A DNA stretch of 37,651 nt from Cryobacterium sinapicolor (GTDB lineage: Bacteria > Actinomycetota > Actinomycetes > Actinomycetales > Microbacteriaceae): NCBI RefSeq assembly GCF_004403465.1, contig NZ_SOGQ01000079.1:1-37651 (forward strand), read 5' to 3'. The notes below the pieces were generated by a model. It worked only from the letters and a program-made list of their open reading frames with translations, searched no databases and was not told where the DNA came from. Below, piece by piece: positions 15,573-23,383 of this stretch (position 1 is the first letter of the stretch; each line of letters starts with the position of its first letter). The translations under genes were made by a program, and so were the position numbers.

Positions 15573-16637
15573 ATGTCTACCCTCCGACGCCACGTCGCGG
15601 CTACCACCCTTGCCGCCCTCACCGCGGTCGCCCTGGTCGGCTGCTCCTCCATGACCGAAGCTGCGCCTAGCCCAGCGGCCTCCGAAACGCCCGATTTTAC
15701 TGGCCAGACCCTCATCACCTACAACTCACCCGAATCTTTCGCGAACTTCAGCGCCCTGCTCGCGCAGTTTGCGTCCGAGAGCTCTGTGACCGCCCCCAGT
15801 GACACGAAAAACTCCGGCCAGGCGCTTGCGGCACTCGTTGCCGAGAAGGCGGCCCCGCTGGCCGACGCGGTGTACCTCGGTATAGCATTCGGCCCGAAAG
15901 CGGTCGAGGCTGAGGTCACCGAGGCCTACAAACCCGAAGGGTTCGAGAACATCCCGGACAATCTCAAGGACCCAGAAGGCAGGTGGTTCGCGGTACACAC
16001 CGGCGCGATCGCCTTCATCTGCAATGACGACGCGCTCGGTGATCTTGAGTGTCCAACACGGTGGGCCGACCTGCTGAAACCGCAATACAAGGGCATGGTC
16101 GCGTACCTAGACCCGTCGCAAGCGGCGATTGGATATTCAGTGGCCGCCGCGGCAAACCTCGCCCTCGGGGGCACGATCGATGACTCCACCCCGGGCCTCG
16201 AGTACCTCGCCCAGTTGAAGGCGAACGGAGCCATTACTCCCGCCCAGACCGCGACCGCGAAGGTGGTCCAGGGCGAGATCCCGATCCTTATTGACGCCGA
16301 CTTCAATGGCTACCCAGCGAAATACAACGAGAATGCGCCGCTCACCATTAATATTCCGGCCGAGGGCTCGCTGCAGGTGCCCTACATAGTCGGCTTGGTC
16401 GCCGGAGGCCCCAACCCGGAGCTCGGCAAGGCGTGGCTCGACTATCTGCTCTCTGAACAAGGGCAGGCCACTCTGGCTGAGGGCTTCGTTCGGCCGATCT
16501 CGGGCGAGGTCCCGGCTGAACTCGCGAAGAAGGTGGCGAAGGATGCCGACTTCGAGCGGGCCGTCGTCGTCGACTACGCGGCTCTGGCCGCGGCTCAGGC
16601 CGACTTCGTCGCCGCATATCAGGTCGCGATGGGTTAA
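15573..16637 (+). CDS. ABC importer substrate-binding lipoprotein, Fbp/PhnS type
   Basis: 354 residues. The signal peptide MSTLRRHVAATTLAALTAVA ends in lipobox LVGC at Cys24, then an Ala/Pro/Ser linker. The mature domain has the family-6 binding-protein pattern used for iron, thiamine and 2-aminoethylphosphonate: a first strand LITYNSPESFANFSALLAQF, PLADAVYLGI, WADLLKPQYKGMVAYLDPSQ and KAWLDYLLSEQGQ near the C-terminus. No iron-coordinating Tyr-Tyr pair is evident, arguing against ferric iron. First gene of a five-gene operon. Confidence 0.85.
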   Translation: MSTLRRHVAATTLAALTAVALVGCSSMTEAAPSPAASETPDFTGQTLITYNSPESFANFSALLAQFASESSVTAPSDTKNSGQALAALVAEKAAPLADAVYLGIAFGPKAVEAEVTEAYKPEGFENIPDNLKDPEGRWFAVHTGAIAFICNDDALGDLECPTRWADLLKPQYKGMVAYLDPSQAAIGYSVAAAANLALGGTIDDSTPGLEYLAQLKANGAITPAQTATAKVVQGEIPILIDADFNGYPAKYNENAPLTINIPAEGSLQVPYIVGLVAGGPNPELGKAWLDYLLSEQGQATLAEGFVRPISGEVPAELAKKVAKDADFERAVVVDYAALAAAQADFVAAYQVAMG

Positions 16638-16640
16638 CGC

Positions 16641-17597
16641 ATGACGCTCTCACGCCGCAGTTTCGGGTGGGGCGGCCTTGCGGTCGCCCTGCCCGGGCTG
16701 GCAGTTCTCGCCTGGTTTCTCGTTCGCCCGCTTTCCGGACTCGTCGTCGACTCTCTGCACCTCACTTCGCTCGGCGTGCGGTCGCCCGGCCTGACGCTCG
16801 TCAACTATCAGACGATTGCGACGGATGCTGCGCTACGCAGCTCCATGGTGACAACCGTGGTTCTGGCGCTCGTCGTCACCGTGATCACCCTGTTGATCTG
16901 CACGCCCACGGCTCTCACCCTCGCGCGTTCGGGCCCCCGACTCTCGGCCATCATCGACGCGATCCTGGTCTTCCCGCTCGCCCTCCCCGGAATCGTGATC
17001 GGATTCTTCGTCATCGTCTTGCTCGGACGAAACGGGCTGGTGTCGCAGATCGTCGAGGCAACGACGGGCGAACCTGGGGGGCGCTGGGCTTACACCGCCG
17101 GCGGGCTCGCAGCGGCTTACGTCTACTTCTGCATCCCGCGCGTCGTCGGAACTCTTCGCGGCGCCGCCGCCACACTCGACGGCGAGCTGCGAAACGTTGC
17201 TGCCTCGCTGGGCGCGTATCCCGCTCGTGTGGCAGCCACGGTGACGCTCCCCCTGCTTCGCGCGCCCCTACTGGCCTCGGCTGGGGTATGCATGGCGACC
17301 TGTTTGGGGGCCTACGGCACGGCAGCCACCCTGTCCGAGGGCATCCGGGTACTCCCTCTTGACGTGGCCGACACGCTGTACAACACCGGCAACCAAGGGC
17401 TTGCGGCGGCACTCTCGGTCGTTCTCGCCCTGCTCGCCGTGGGATCTCTCGCGGTGTGTTCCTTCGGGGCCTGGCTGATTGATCGGCGAAACCGCGACCG
17501 CGCAACCCCACTGTCCCTAATTCCCACCGCTCCCGTAATGGGAACATCGCAAGAATCCGCGGCGCCCGTGAGAGCGGCGTCTGAGGCTGACCGGTGA
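16641..17597 (+). CDS. ABC importer permease, first subunit
   Basis: 318 residues with six predicted helices and the binding-protein-dependent permease signature that contacts the ATPase: DGELRNVAASLGAYPARVAA (EAA loop). It follows the binding protein by three bases and overlaps the second permease by four (GTGA). In Fbp/PhnSTUV-type systems the two permeases form a heterodimer in the cytoplasmic membrane. Confidence 0.9.
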   Translation: MTLSRRSFGWGGLAVALPGLAVLAWFLVRPLSGLVVDSLHLTSLGVRSPGLTLVNYQTIATDAALRSSMVTTVVLALVVTVITLLICTPTALTLARSGPRLSAIIDAILVFPLALPGIVIGFFVIVLLGRNGLVSQIVEATTGEPGGRWAYTAGGLAAAYVYFCIPRVVGTLRGAAATLDGELRNVAASLGAYPARVAATVTLPLLRAPLLASAGVCMATCLGAYGTAATLSEGIRVLPLDVADTLYNTGNQGLAAALSVVLALLAVGSLAVCSFGAWLIDRRNRDRATPLSLIPTAPVMGTSQESAAPVRAASEADR

Positions 17598-18391
17598 ACC
17601 GCCGACCTGGCCACCGTGAGTGGATAGGCCCGCTGTCCCTCGTGTTCTGCGTACTGCTCGTAGTCGTACCGATCGTGGCAACAATCATCGTTTCGTTTTC
17701 ACCCGACGCATCGAACATGAGCCTATTTGGTGGCATCACCACCGAGTGGTACGCCCGCGCCTGGCTGCTGCTCCTGCCGAAGATCGGACCGACGCTTACG
17801 GTCACGAGCATGGTGCTGGTCGGCGCGATGATCGTCGTCTTCCCGCTCTGTCACGCTCTCGCTCGCCGACTCGTGCCCGGTGGTGCAGTGATCCGTCAGA
17901 TCACGATGCTCCCCCTCGCCGTACCGGGAGTCGCTCTGGGCCTTGCGCTCGCGGCATCCGATCCTGCACTTCGCTCGAGCGGGGTTCTTCTCGTGGTCGG
18001 CCAGCTGCTGATCACGGTGCCGTTCCTCGTCGCCGGCCTCGTTCCGGCGCTCGCCGATCCGGATCTGGTGGAGGCGGAGCGTGTTGCCGCGACCCTCGGC
18101 GCGGGCCCGGTTCGTCGCCTTCTCACCATCACGCTGCCCTCCATCCGGCTCTCGCTCGCGGCGGCCCTACTGATGGCGGCGGCGCTCTCGATCGGGGAGT
18201 TCAACTTGAGCTTCTTTGTCGTGTCTCCCGCTTATCAGACCGCTCCTTTCGCGCTGTTCTCGGCTTTCCTCACCCAACGGGTAGAAGTGGGGGCCGCTGG
18301 ATCAATGCTGTTCGGAGTCGCCCTACTTCCCGCCGCAATCGTGGCCGCAATGCTTGCCCGATCGTCACTCTCCCGGAAAGAAACATCATGA
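17594..18391 (+). CDS. ABC importer permease, second subunit
   Basis: 265 residues with six helices and the EAA-loop sequence VEAERVAATLGAGPVRRLLT followed by TLPSIRLSL. The GTG start overlaps the stop of the first permease; its own stop overlaps the ATPase start (ATGA). The tight overlaps imply coupled translation and equal stoichiometry. Confidence 0.9.
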   Translation: MNRRPGHREWIGPLSLVFCVLLVVVPIVATIIVSFSPDASNMSLFGGITTEWYARAWLLLLPKIGPTLTVTSMVLVGAMIVVFPLCHALARRLVPGGAVIRQITMLPLAVPGVALGLALAASDPALRSSGVLLVVGQLLITVPFLVAGLVPALADPDLVEAERVAATLGAGPVRRLLTITLPSIRLSLAAALLMAAALSIGEFNLSFFVVSPAYQTAPFALFSAFLTQRVEVGAAGSMLFGVALLPAAIVAAMLARSSLSRKETS

Positions 18392-19596
18392 CCTCCGCCT
18401 CACCGTCCGCAGCCAGTCGACAGCGAACCCCGGGGGAAGTGGGGTCTGGCCCGCCCCCGACACTTCGGCTCGACGGTGTAGGGCATCGCTACGGAGCCAC
18501 GACCGCGCTTCACGACGTCAACCTCTCCGTCGAGCGCGGCGAAGTGCTGGCGCTTGTCGGCCCCAGCGGATGCGGCAAGTCGACGCTCCTGCGGATCGTT
18601 GCGGGCCTCGTTGCCCCATCATCCGGCACGCTAATGATCAATGGGGCCGACGCAACGAAACTTCGGGCGGAACGTCGGGGCGTGGGATACGTGCCACAGT
18701 CGTACGCTCTGTTTCCACATCTGTCTGTGCGGGACAACATCGGCTATGGGCTCGCCGCACGCCGCGTACCGAGACAGCTGCGCGATGAGCGAATCGATCG
18801 GGTGTTGGAATTGACCCGGATGAGTTCATACGGCGGACGCGCTCCATCCGACCTGTCCGGGGGGCAACGGCAACGAGTGGCCCTCGCTCGGGCACTCGTG
18901 GTGGAGCCGAGCGTCCTGCTCCTCGACGAACCTCTGTCTGCTCTCGACCCGCAGCTGCGAGATGGGATGCGGCGCGAACTGCGCGCACTTCTAGCTGCGG
19001 CGGACTGTAGCACGATCATCGTGACTCACGACCAATCAGAGGCGCTCGGACTTGCCGACCGAGTGGCGGTGATGCAAGATGGACGACTCATTCAGACTGG
19101 GACGGTCCACGCCGTCTGGAACGCTCCGGCCCACCCGTTCGTGGCCGAGTTCGTCGCCGGTGCAGCGACCTTTTCCGCGGTTTCAGAGAATGGCGTCATC
19201 GTGCTCGCCGACGACTGGCGGCTTCCTGCCGCGCATTTTTCAGCCCCCGGTGACGTAGCGACCGTGCCCGACGGACCATGCTTTGTGGTTGTGCGCCAGA
19301 TCGACGGAGTCGTGCTCCGCGAGCATCCGGACCCTGGCTCCCGGGAAGCGATCGTCGTCGATGCGGAACCCCGCGGCTCGACGTGGTCGCTGCGAGTTCG
19401 CCTGCTCGTGGACGGTCGAGACAACCCGGGTCAGCCGGAGCTCACCGTGTCGAGCGCGACGGCCTGGCTCCCCGGACTCAGGTTGGGCCTGTCCCTGCGC
19501 GCACCCGGAACGACCATCCATCCCGCCCCGCCCCTCAACGCGGCTCCAGCTCCAGGCGCAATGCGCCCACCGACTCGACGAGGACGGCCCACATGA
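18388..19596 (+). CDS. ABC importer ATPase, Fbp/Pot type
   Basis: 402 residues from ATG 18388. Walker A GPSGCGKST (residues 58-66), Q-loop YVPQSYALFPHLSV, signature LSGGQRQRV, Walker B LLLDEPLSALDP and switch His in THDQSEALG. A regulatory C-terminal part of about 150 residues ends the protein, as in FbpC and PotA. The open frame extends far upstream through the permease gene, but that is a shadow: the ATGA overlap with the permease stop marks the start. The stop overlaps the hydrolase gene by four bases. Confidence 0.92.
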   Translation: MTSASPSAASRQRTPGEVGSGPPPTLRLDGVGHRYGATTALHDVNLSVERGEVLALVGPSGCGKSTLLRIVAGLVAPSSGTLMINGADATKLRAERRGVGYVPQSYALFPHLSVRDNIGYGLAARRVPRQLRDERIDRVLELTRMSSYGGRAPSDLSGGQRQRVALARALVVEPSVLLLDEPLSALDPQLRDGMRRELRALLAAADCSTIIVTHDQSEALGLADRVAVMQDGRLIQTGTVHAVWNAPAHPFVAEFVAGAATFSAVSENGVIVLADDWRLPAAHFSAPGDVATVPDGPCFVVVRQIDGVVLREHPDPGSREAIVVDAEPRGSTWSLRVRLLVDGRDNPGQPELTVSSATAWLPGLRLGLSLRAPGTTIHPAPPLNAAPAPGAMRPPTRRGRPT

Positions 19597-20429
19597 GTTT
19601 CACCCTGCACATCGTTGGCGTCTCTGCCACTGCGCCCGTGCCCTCTTCAGCAGCCAGCGGATATCTGCTTGCCGGGCCAGACGGCTCAGTGCTCGTCGAC
19701 TGCGGCCCCGGCATCGTTTTGGAGCTAGCTCGACAGCGCCTTCTCGACGACGTTGTCGCGGTCGTCGTGACACATCGGCACGCGGATCATGCCCTGGACT
19801 TGGGCGCCCTCGCCTACCGCCTCCAGTTTCCGTCACCGCGATCGGCTCCCGTGCCACTGTACCTGCCGGCCGAAAGTCTCGACTTCGTGGCGCAATTCGA
19901 TAGTCTGATCGGTATCGCCACGGTGCCGACGTTGCAGGCGCCCCTGGCGCAGGCGTTCGACGTACGCGGGCTCAATCTTGACTCTACTGAGCCGTTCGAG
20001 GTCATTCCTGGACTTCAGCTCACGGCCTTTGCCGCCCACCACGCCGTACCCAGCGCGTCGCTGCGGTTCGAAGACATCGTCACCGGCGGCATCGTGGCCT
20101 TCTCCAGTGACACGTCGGAATGCTCCGGCGTGCGCGCAGCTGCCGCCGGGGCCGACCTGTTCGTGTGTGAGGCTACGTATCTGACCGCGACCGTGGCCGA
20201 ATTGGAAGGCCACGGCCACTTGACCGGTGAGGGCGCAGGGCGGCTGGCTGCCGAGGCCGGCGTGGGCACCCTCCTCGTTAGCCACATTGCCGATCAGGCT
20301 CTCGCTCCGAGAATCTTGGCCGACGCCGCCCAGACCGCGGGCGGGGATGTCACCGCTGTGCTAGCGAGACCCGGAGATCGTTACCCGCTCACACGTCGCG
20401 TAGCTGCCCTCACCCTCAGACCGCACTAG
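19593..20429 (+). CDS. MBL-fold phosphodiesterase-like hydrolase (Rv1339/PhnP type)
   Basis: 278 residues starting at the ATGA overlap with the ATPase. The metallo-beta-lactamase motif is THRHADHALDLGAL (His61, His63, Asp65, His66), with later metal ligands in AAHHAVPSASLR, FSSDTSE and LLVSHIADQ. The N-terminus (HIVGVSATAPVPSSAASGYL) and the segment DLFVCEATY...GHLTGEGAGRLAAEAGV follow Mycobacterium Rv1339, a cyclic-nucleotide phosphodiesterase, and RNase Z/PhnP relatives. Last gene of the importer operon, so it probably acts inside the cell on the imported compound by cutting a phosphodiester. Substrate unknown. Confidence 0.85.
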   Translation: MSFTLHIVGVSATAPVPSSAASGYLLAGPDGSVLVDCGPGIVLELARQRLLDDVVAVVVTHRHADHALDLGALAYRLQFPSPRSAPVPLYLPAESLDFVAQFDSLIGIATVPTLQAPLAQAFDVRGLNLDSTEPFEVIPGLQLTAFAAHHAVPSASLRFEDIVTGGIVAFSSDTSECSGVRAAAAGADLFVCEATYLTATVAELEGHGHLTGEGAGRLAAEAGVGTLLVSHIADQALAPRILADAAQTAGGDVTAVLARPGDRYPLTRRVAALTLRPH

Positions 20430-20469
20430 TCGCGCAGTGTTCGACGGGACGAATCCGTCGCCAAACCCG

Positions 20470-20885
20470 CTACCGCGCGAGCCGCTCCACGACGCTGCCG
20501 AACACTCGTGGCAACGCGCCGGCGGTCGGCACGATGCCGGAGCGCAGACCCGATTGCGCGGCGGCGACGAAGCCGGATGTGTCCCCCCGAAAGCAGCGGG
20601 TCGCGTGCGCCCATTCGCGTTTGTAGAGGGCCGGGCGCCCGGCAAGGATGCAGTCGACGGCCGATCGTGCTTGGCTGAGCCCGAGTCGGATGCCCTCGCC
20701 GGTGATCGCGTTGACATAGCCGGATGCATCGCCCACGAGCAGTACCCGGCCGACGTCCCGGCGGGACGCGCCCTGACGGATGGGTCCCGTCCCCGCAGCG
20801 AGTTCGCAGCCGTCGCGCCGGCCAATCGCCCGCCGAGCGACGAGATACCGGCGCTTGCCCGGTCGAGGGACCGCGAGCGGAGACC
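20470..20885 (-). pseudogene. FAD-dependent oxidoreductase, 3' remnant
   Basis: The minus frame ending at 20470 reads GRVLLVGDASGYVNAITGEG, then IRLGLSQA and ends RVFGSVVERLAR: the FAD-binding GD motif and C-terminal part of geranylgeranyl-reductase/PHBH-like oxidoreductases. The N-terminal Rossmann domain is missing. The expected upstream segment is split between this frame (ELAAGTGPIRQGA) and the next (ISSLGGRLAGATA, near 20825-20850), so there is also a frameshift. It is a decayed gene fragment of about 130 codons. Confidence 0.7.
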
Positions 20886-21289
20886 TTATGTGTGCTCCTG
20901 GACGTCGACGAGCCAGCCCGCCAGTGAACGTTGGCGTTGCTCAGGCGGTGGCACAGTGAACTGTCCAACAGAAGGGAGCGCTTCGGCTTCTTCGTCGATG
21001 CGCAGCCGAACTCCTTGAGCCGAGGTTAACATCGCTGTATTCGCAACTGGCTCGATCTCGATCATGTATCGAGAGGGCGTAGTTCCTGCGAACGCACCAT
21101 AGCCGAGATCGCGGCCGACCATCGGCCACTCGTTACCGTCCGCCGGCCTGATCGATGAGTTCCGGCCCGAGCACGTCAGCGAGAGCAGCATGCGGCGTTC
21201 GTGTCTCGATACCGAAGTCGACCTCATCGCCGATCGCAAAAGCATCGCCACAGCACGCCCGTTCCCATTTCGTCAGCCACCCGCGTCAC
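20886..21289 (-). pseudogene. DUF6578-like protein, frameshifted
   Basis: Two minus-strand frames give one protein-like sequence. The N-terminal part reads WLTKWERACCGDAFAIGDEV and GIETRTPHAALADVLGPEL, then stops at TAA (21133-21135). The neighbouring frame continues EWPMVGRDLGYGAFAGTTPS and RYMIEIEPV and ends at 20886. The W-x-x-CCG-x-x-F-x-(I/V)-GD-x-V start resembles DUF6578 proteins as I remember them. Near GTG 21289 the start (MTRV) is in yet another frame. At least two frameshifts, and probably an internal deletion, make it non-functional. Confidence 0.55.
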
Positions 21290-21394
21290 AACGCCCACGC
21301 TAGCTGTTGTTCCCACGCTGCGACTCAGCCGACGCGTTTGGGGATCCGCTCCCTGAACGTTGTAGCTGTCCTACTCAGGGTTCCCGTCAGCGTC

Positions 21395-21652
21395 TCACTC
21401 CTGAGCTGTCGGTGGCCCAACGCTCCCGGAGCTGCGGAGAGCATCTTCGATTTCCGAGTCCTTGAATCCAGCCACCTGAAGCGAATCGCGAATCCGCGCA
21501 TCGGAAAGCTCTTGCCTTCTCCGAGCTCACTCCGCAGAGCGAGTCAGTCGCCAATATCTGAACAGCTTGGTTGCCAGGATCACCGCATAGAGCGCGATTC
21601 CAAAGACGACCAGTGCGAGCACGGCACCGGCGAATGCGGTCACAATCTCCAC
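21395..21652 (-). CDS. Small membrane protein with an in-frame TGA
   Basis: GTG 21652, preceded by AAAGGA at eight bases, opens a 41-residue protein: MEIVTAFAGAVLALVVFG, then IALYAVILATKLFRYWRLTR and SAE, with one strong membrane helix. It stops at TGA (21527-21529). The same frame continues past the TGA for 43 well-behaved codons (RRQELSDARIRDSLQVAGF, KDSEIEDALRSSG) to TGA at 21395-21397. This is either an intact 41-residue protein, an 85-codon gene broken by a nonsense mutation, or rare readthrough. The tail looks like a small helical UBA-like unit. Coordinates cover both parts. Confidence 0.45.
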
Positions 21653-21903
21653 TGCGAGGATCCTTTCTTGAGCTCCGTCCCGGCCACATCAGGTAACTGT
21701 TTGAACAGGTGGGATGCGAGCGGAGGCCCCAAAGCGATTCCCCGATGTCCCCCTCGGTTAGCCACAGCGTATTGCCGCGGCCCCGCATACCCAACCCAAG
21801 GCTCCGGCTCCGATGCATCTCGACAAGCACTCGGCAAGACTGCCAAGCTCGCAGGCCACTGACCAACAAAGACCCGCACAAGGTTCCACCTACGGGTGTC
21901 CAT
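21640..21903 (-). pseudogene. Possible C-terminal remnant of a DAO-type FAD oxidoreductase
   Basis: The minus frame contains EPWVGYAGPRQYAVANRGGH and RGIALGPPLASHLFKQLPDV, ending at 21640. This resembles the C-terminus of D-amino-acid-oxidase-like FAD enzymes (L-Y-V-A-x-G-H-x-x-x-G-I-x-L-(A/G)-P). Nothing further upstream supports the rest of such an enzyme, so it would be a 5'-truncated fragment. The match is weak and the family call uncertain. The 235 bases between it and 22140 hold nothing I can support. Confidence 0.3.
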
Positions 21904-22139
21904 CTCGGCGCTGCCCTGCATTGACGCCAACCGAAATACGCTGACGTGCCTCATAACCCATGGCTTGAGCGACGCCATTCTCGTCATAGAGGGGACTAGG
22001 GACGCCCCGTGATGCTTCCCCTGCGAGCCTTGGGCGCGAGCACCAAGGCAGTCCCCGGTTCACGACACCGGTGCATCAAGAGACGCCCGATTTGCGGACC
22101 GACGGATTACTCGGTGAACAGAACGCTGACAGATAGTTT

Positions 22140-22470
22140 GTGAACATTACAGAGTATCGACGCCCCACGTTCCCGGTGGAGATCTACCGGGATGGGCAGG
22201 GCCACCCGCTTGATTATGGAAATCGATGGGGAGGAGCGTCTCCGCCCGGAGACACGTATTCCCGCGTTAGTAATCCGCAGCGATTCGAGCCGGTGCACAA
22301 AGTCGCCGACGCTCTCATCGAATGGCTGCAGACCACCTTCGACGTTGCCATGGACCAAACCCCGAACGTGGCTGACGTCGTCGACGGACTACTCACCCTC
22401 CGACGAGGAGACAGGCGTGCTCAGCCTCGATCCACCGGTCACGGACAGCTCAGGACTGGCTCCTCACTGA
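22140..22470 (+). pseudogene. DUF6226-like protein, frameshifted and truncated
   Basis: From GTG 22140 the frame reads YRRPTFPVEIYRDGQGHPLD, YGNRW, DTYSRVSNPQRFEPVHKVAD and ALIEWLQTTFDVAM, which I recognise as the start of DUF6226 proteins (about 200 residues). After VADVVDGLL the sensible reading moves to another frame (YSPSDEETGVLSLDPPVTD) and stops at 22468-22470. The C-terminal half with its usual Cys-rich CGCDAC part is absent. The gene is therefore broken by at least one frameshift and a truncation. Confidence 0.5.
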
Positions 22471-22719
22471 TGCAGCGGGCGGACCTGCTCCGCGTGGGCA
22501 CCCACCGGATCACAGCGACGCTTACCGGCGCTCACGTGAGCGACACGACGGGCGTCTCCGGCGCGTTCATCGATGTCGGTGCGACCTACGACACGGTGCG
22601 CTCCGGCAGCACGGCACGTTAACGCGGCGACGCCGAAATCTTGGGCCGGCACCACGAAGATCGTCCGAGCCGTCCTCGACGACCTCTCTGCGTATGAGTA
22701 CAACGTGGTCTTCCGATGA
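22470..22719 (+). pseudogene. Unidentified degenerate coding remnant
   Basis: A frame from ATG 22470 (QRADLLRVGTHRITATLTGA, then VSGAFIDVGATYDTVRSG) stops at 22622. A neighbouring frame continues with protein-like sequence (TPKSWAGTTKIVRAVLDD, LSAYEYNVVFR) to TGA at 22717-22719, overlapping the next ATG as in an operon. Together they would make about 83 residues. I do not recognise the family. The frame break suggests decay. Confidence 0.3.
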
Positions 22720-23201
22720 TCCCCGCTGCAGGCCGTGCGGCTCTCGCGGGCGGCGTGTTGACCTCGCGTTGGCTCTCTTCACGGCCTGCGGGCCCGATCC
22801 GGTCAGCTCGGGCGGGTTGGTCTGGCGCTTGACGGGGACGTCCGCCGTGGAAGGACTGCCGGGCGGTTGTGCGATCGGCGGAGGGACAGGCGATCCTCCC
22901 GGTCGCCGTCAAGAACGGGCCCTTCTGGGAGCCGACGGGAGCCGAACCGCTCGCCAACCCACGGAAGTGGGCCACCCTGGGGGTGACGCTGAGTCAGTCG
23001 GACGTCTCGGAGCTGGGTGGCACGGTGACTCGGTTCGAAGAGTACGGCGGCTTCCAGATCTCCGCCCCGCCGGGCCAGTACGCCATCTGCTACTGGCAGC
23101 AGCGAATCGGAGGCGGGGTCTCCGGCTGCTCTGACCTTGAGTTGCCGCGCGAAGAGAACTCGCTGCATTCTAGGGCGAGGCGGTCGGCGTCACCGTTCTA
23201 G
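22716..23201 (+). pseudogene. Frameshifted lipoprotein
   Basis: Three frames read in order give one plausible lipoprotein: MIPAAGRAALAGGVL from ATG 22716, then LALALFTACGPDPVSSGG with a lipobox, then AEGQAILPVAVKNGPFWEPT, LGVTLSQSDVSELGG and FEEYGGFQISAPPGQYAICY to TAG at 23201. The longest single frame (from 22869) lacks a signal. At least two frameshifts inactivate it. Two Cys near the end (YAICYWQQ and VSGCSD) may have formed a disulfide. Confidence 0.5.
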
Positions 23202-23383
23202 CACCGTGTAGTAACAACCAGACCATCAGGCGTTCCGCTATCTCAGAAGCGGCCGCGCTCGAAATTGCGAAGTCAGTTGTTAATCAGTACGACGTTGAAA
23301 TGACGTTGGCAGGAGAGGTTACGTTCACACCCTGCGGAGACCTTGGTCAGGTACCCACGCTCCGAATTCGAAGGGACCACACC

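Noticed and set aside
17620-18387. A long N-terminal extension of the ABC ATPase frame.
   Set aside because: It lies in another frame of the second permease gene, is rich in Arg/Ser and has no ABC character. The ATGA overlap at 18388 is the natural start.
19278-19592. An upstream extension of the MBL hydrolase frame.
   Set aside because: It overlaps the ATPase C-terminus out of frame and is Arg/Pro-rich. The MBL fold begins at MSFTLHIVG.
20426-20968. A 180-codon minus-strand open frame.
   Set aside because: It is basic nonsense; the oxidoreductase remnant is in a neighbouring frame over the same bases.
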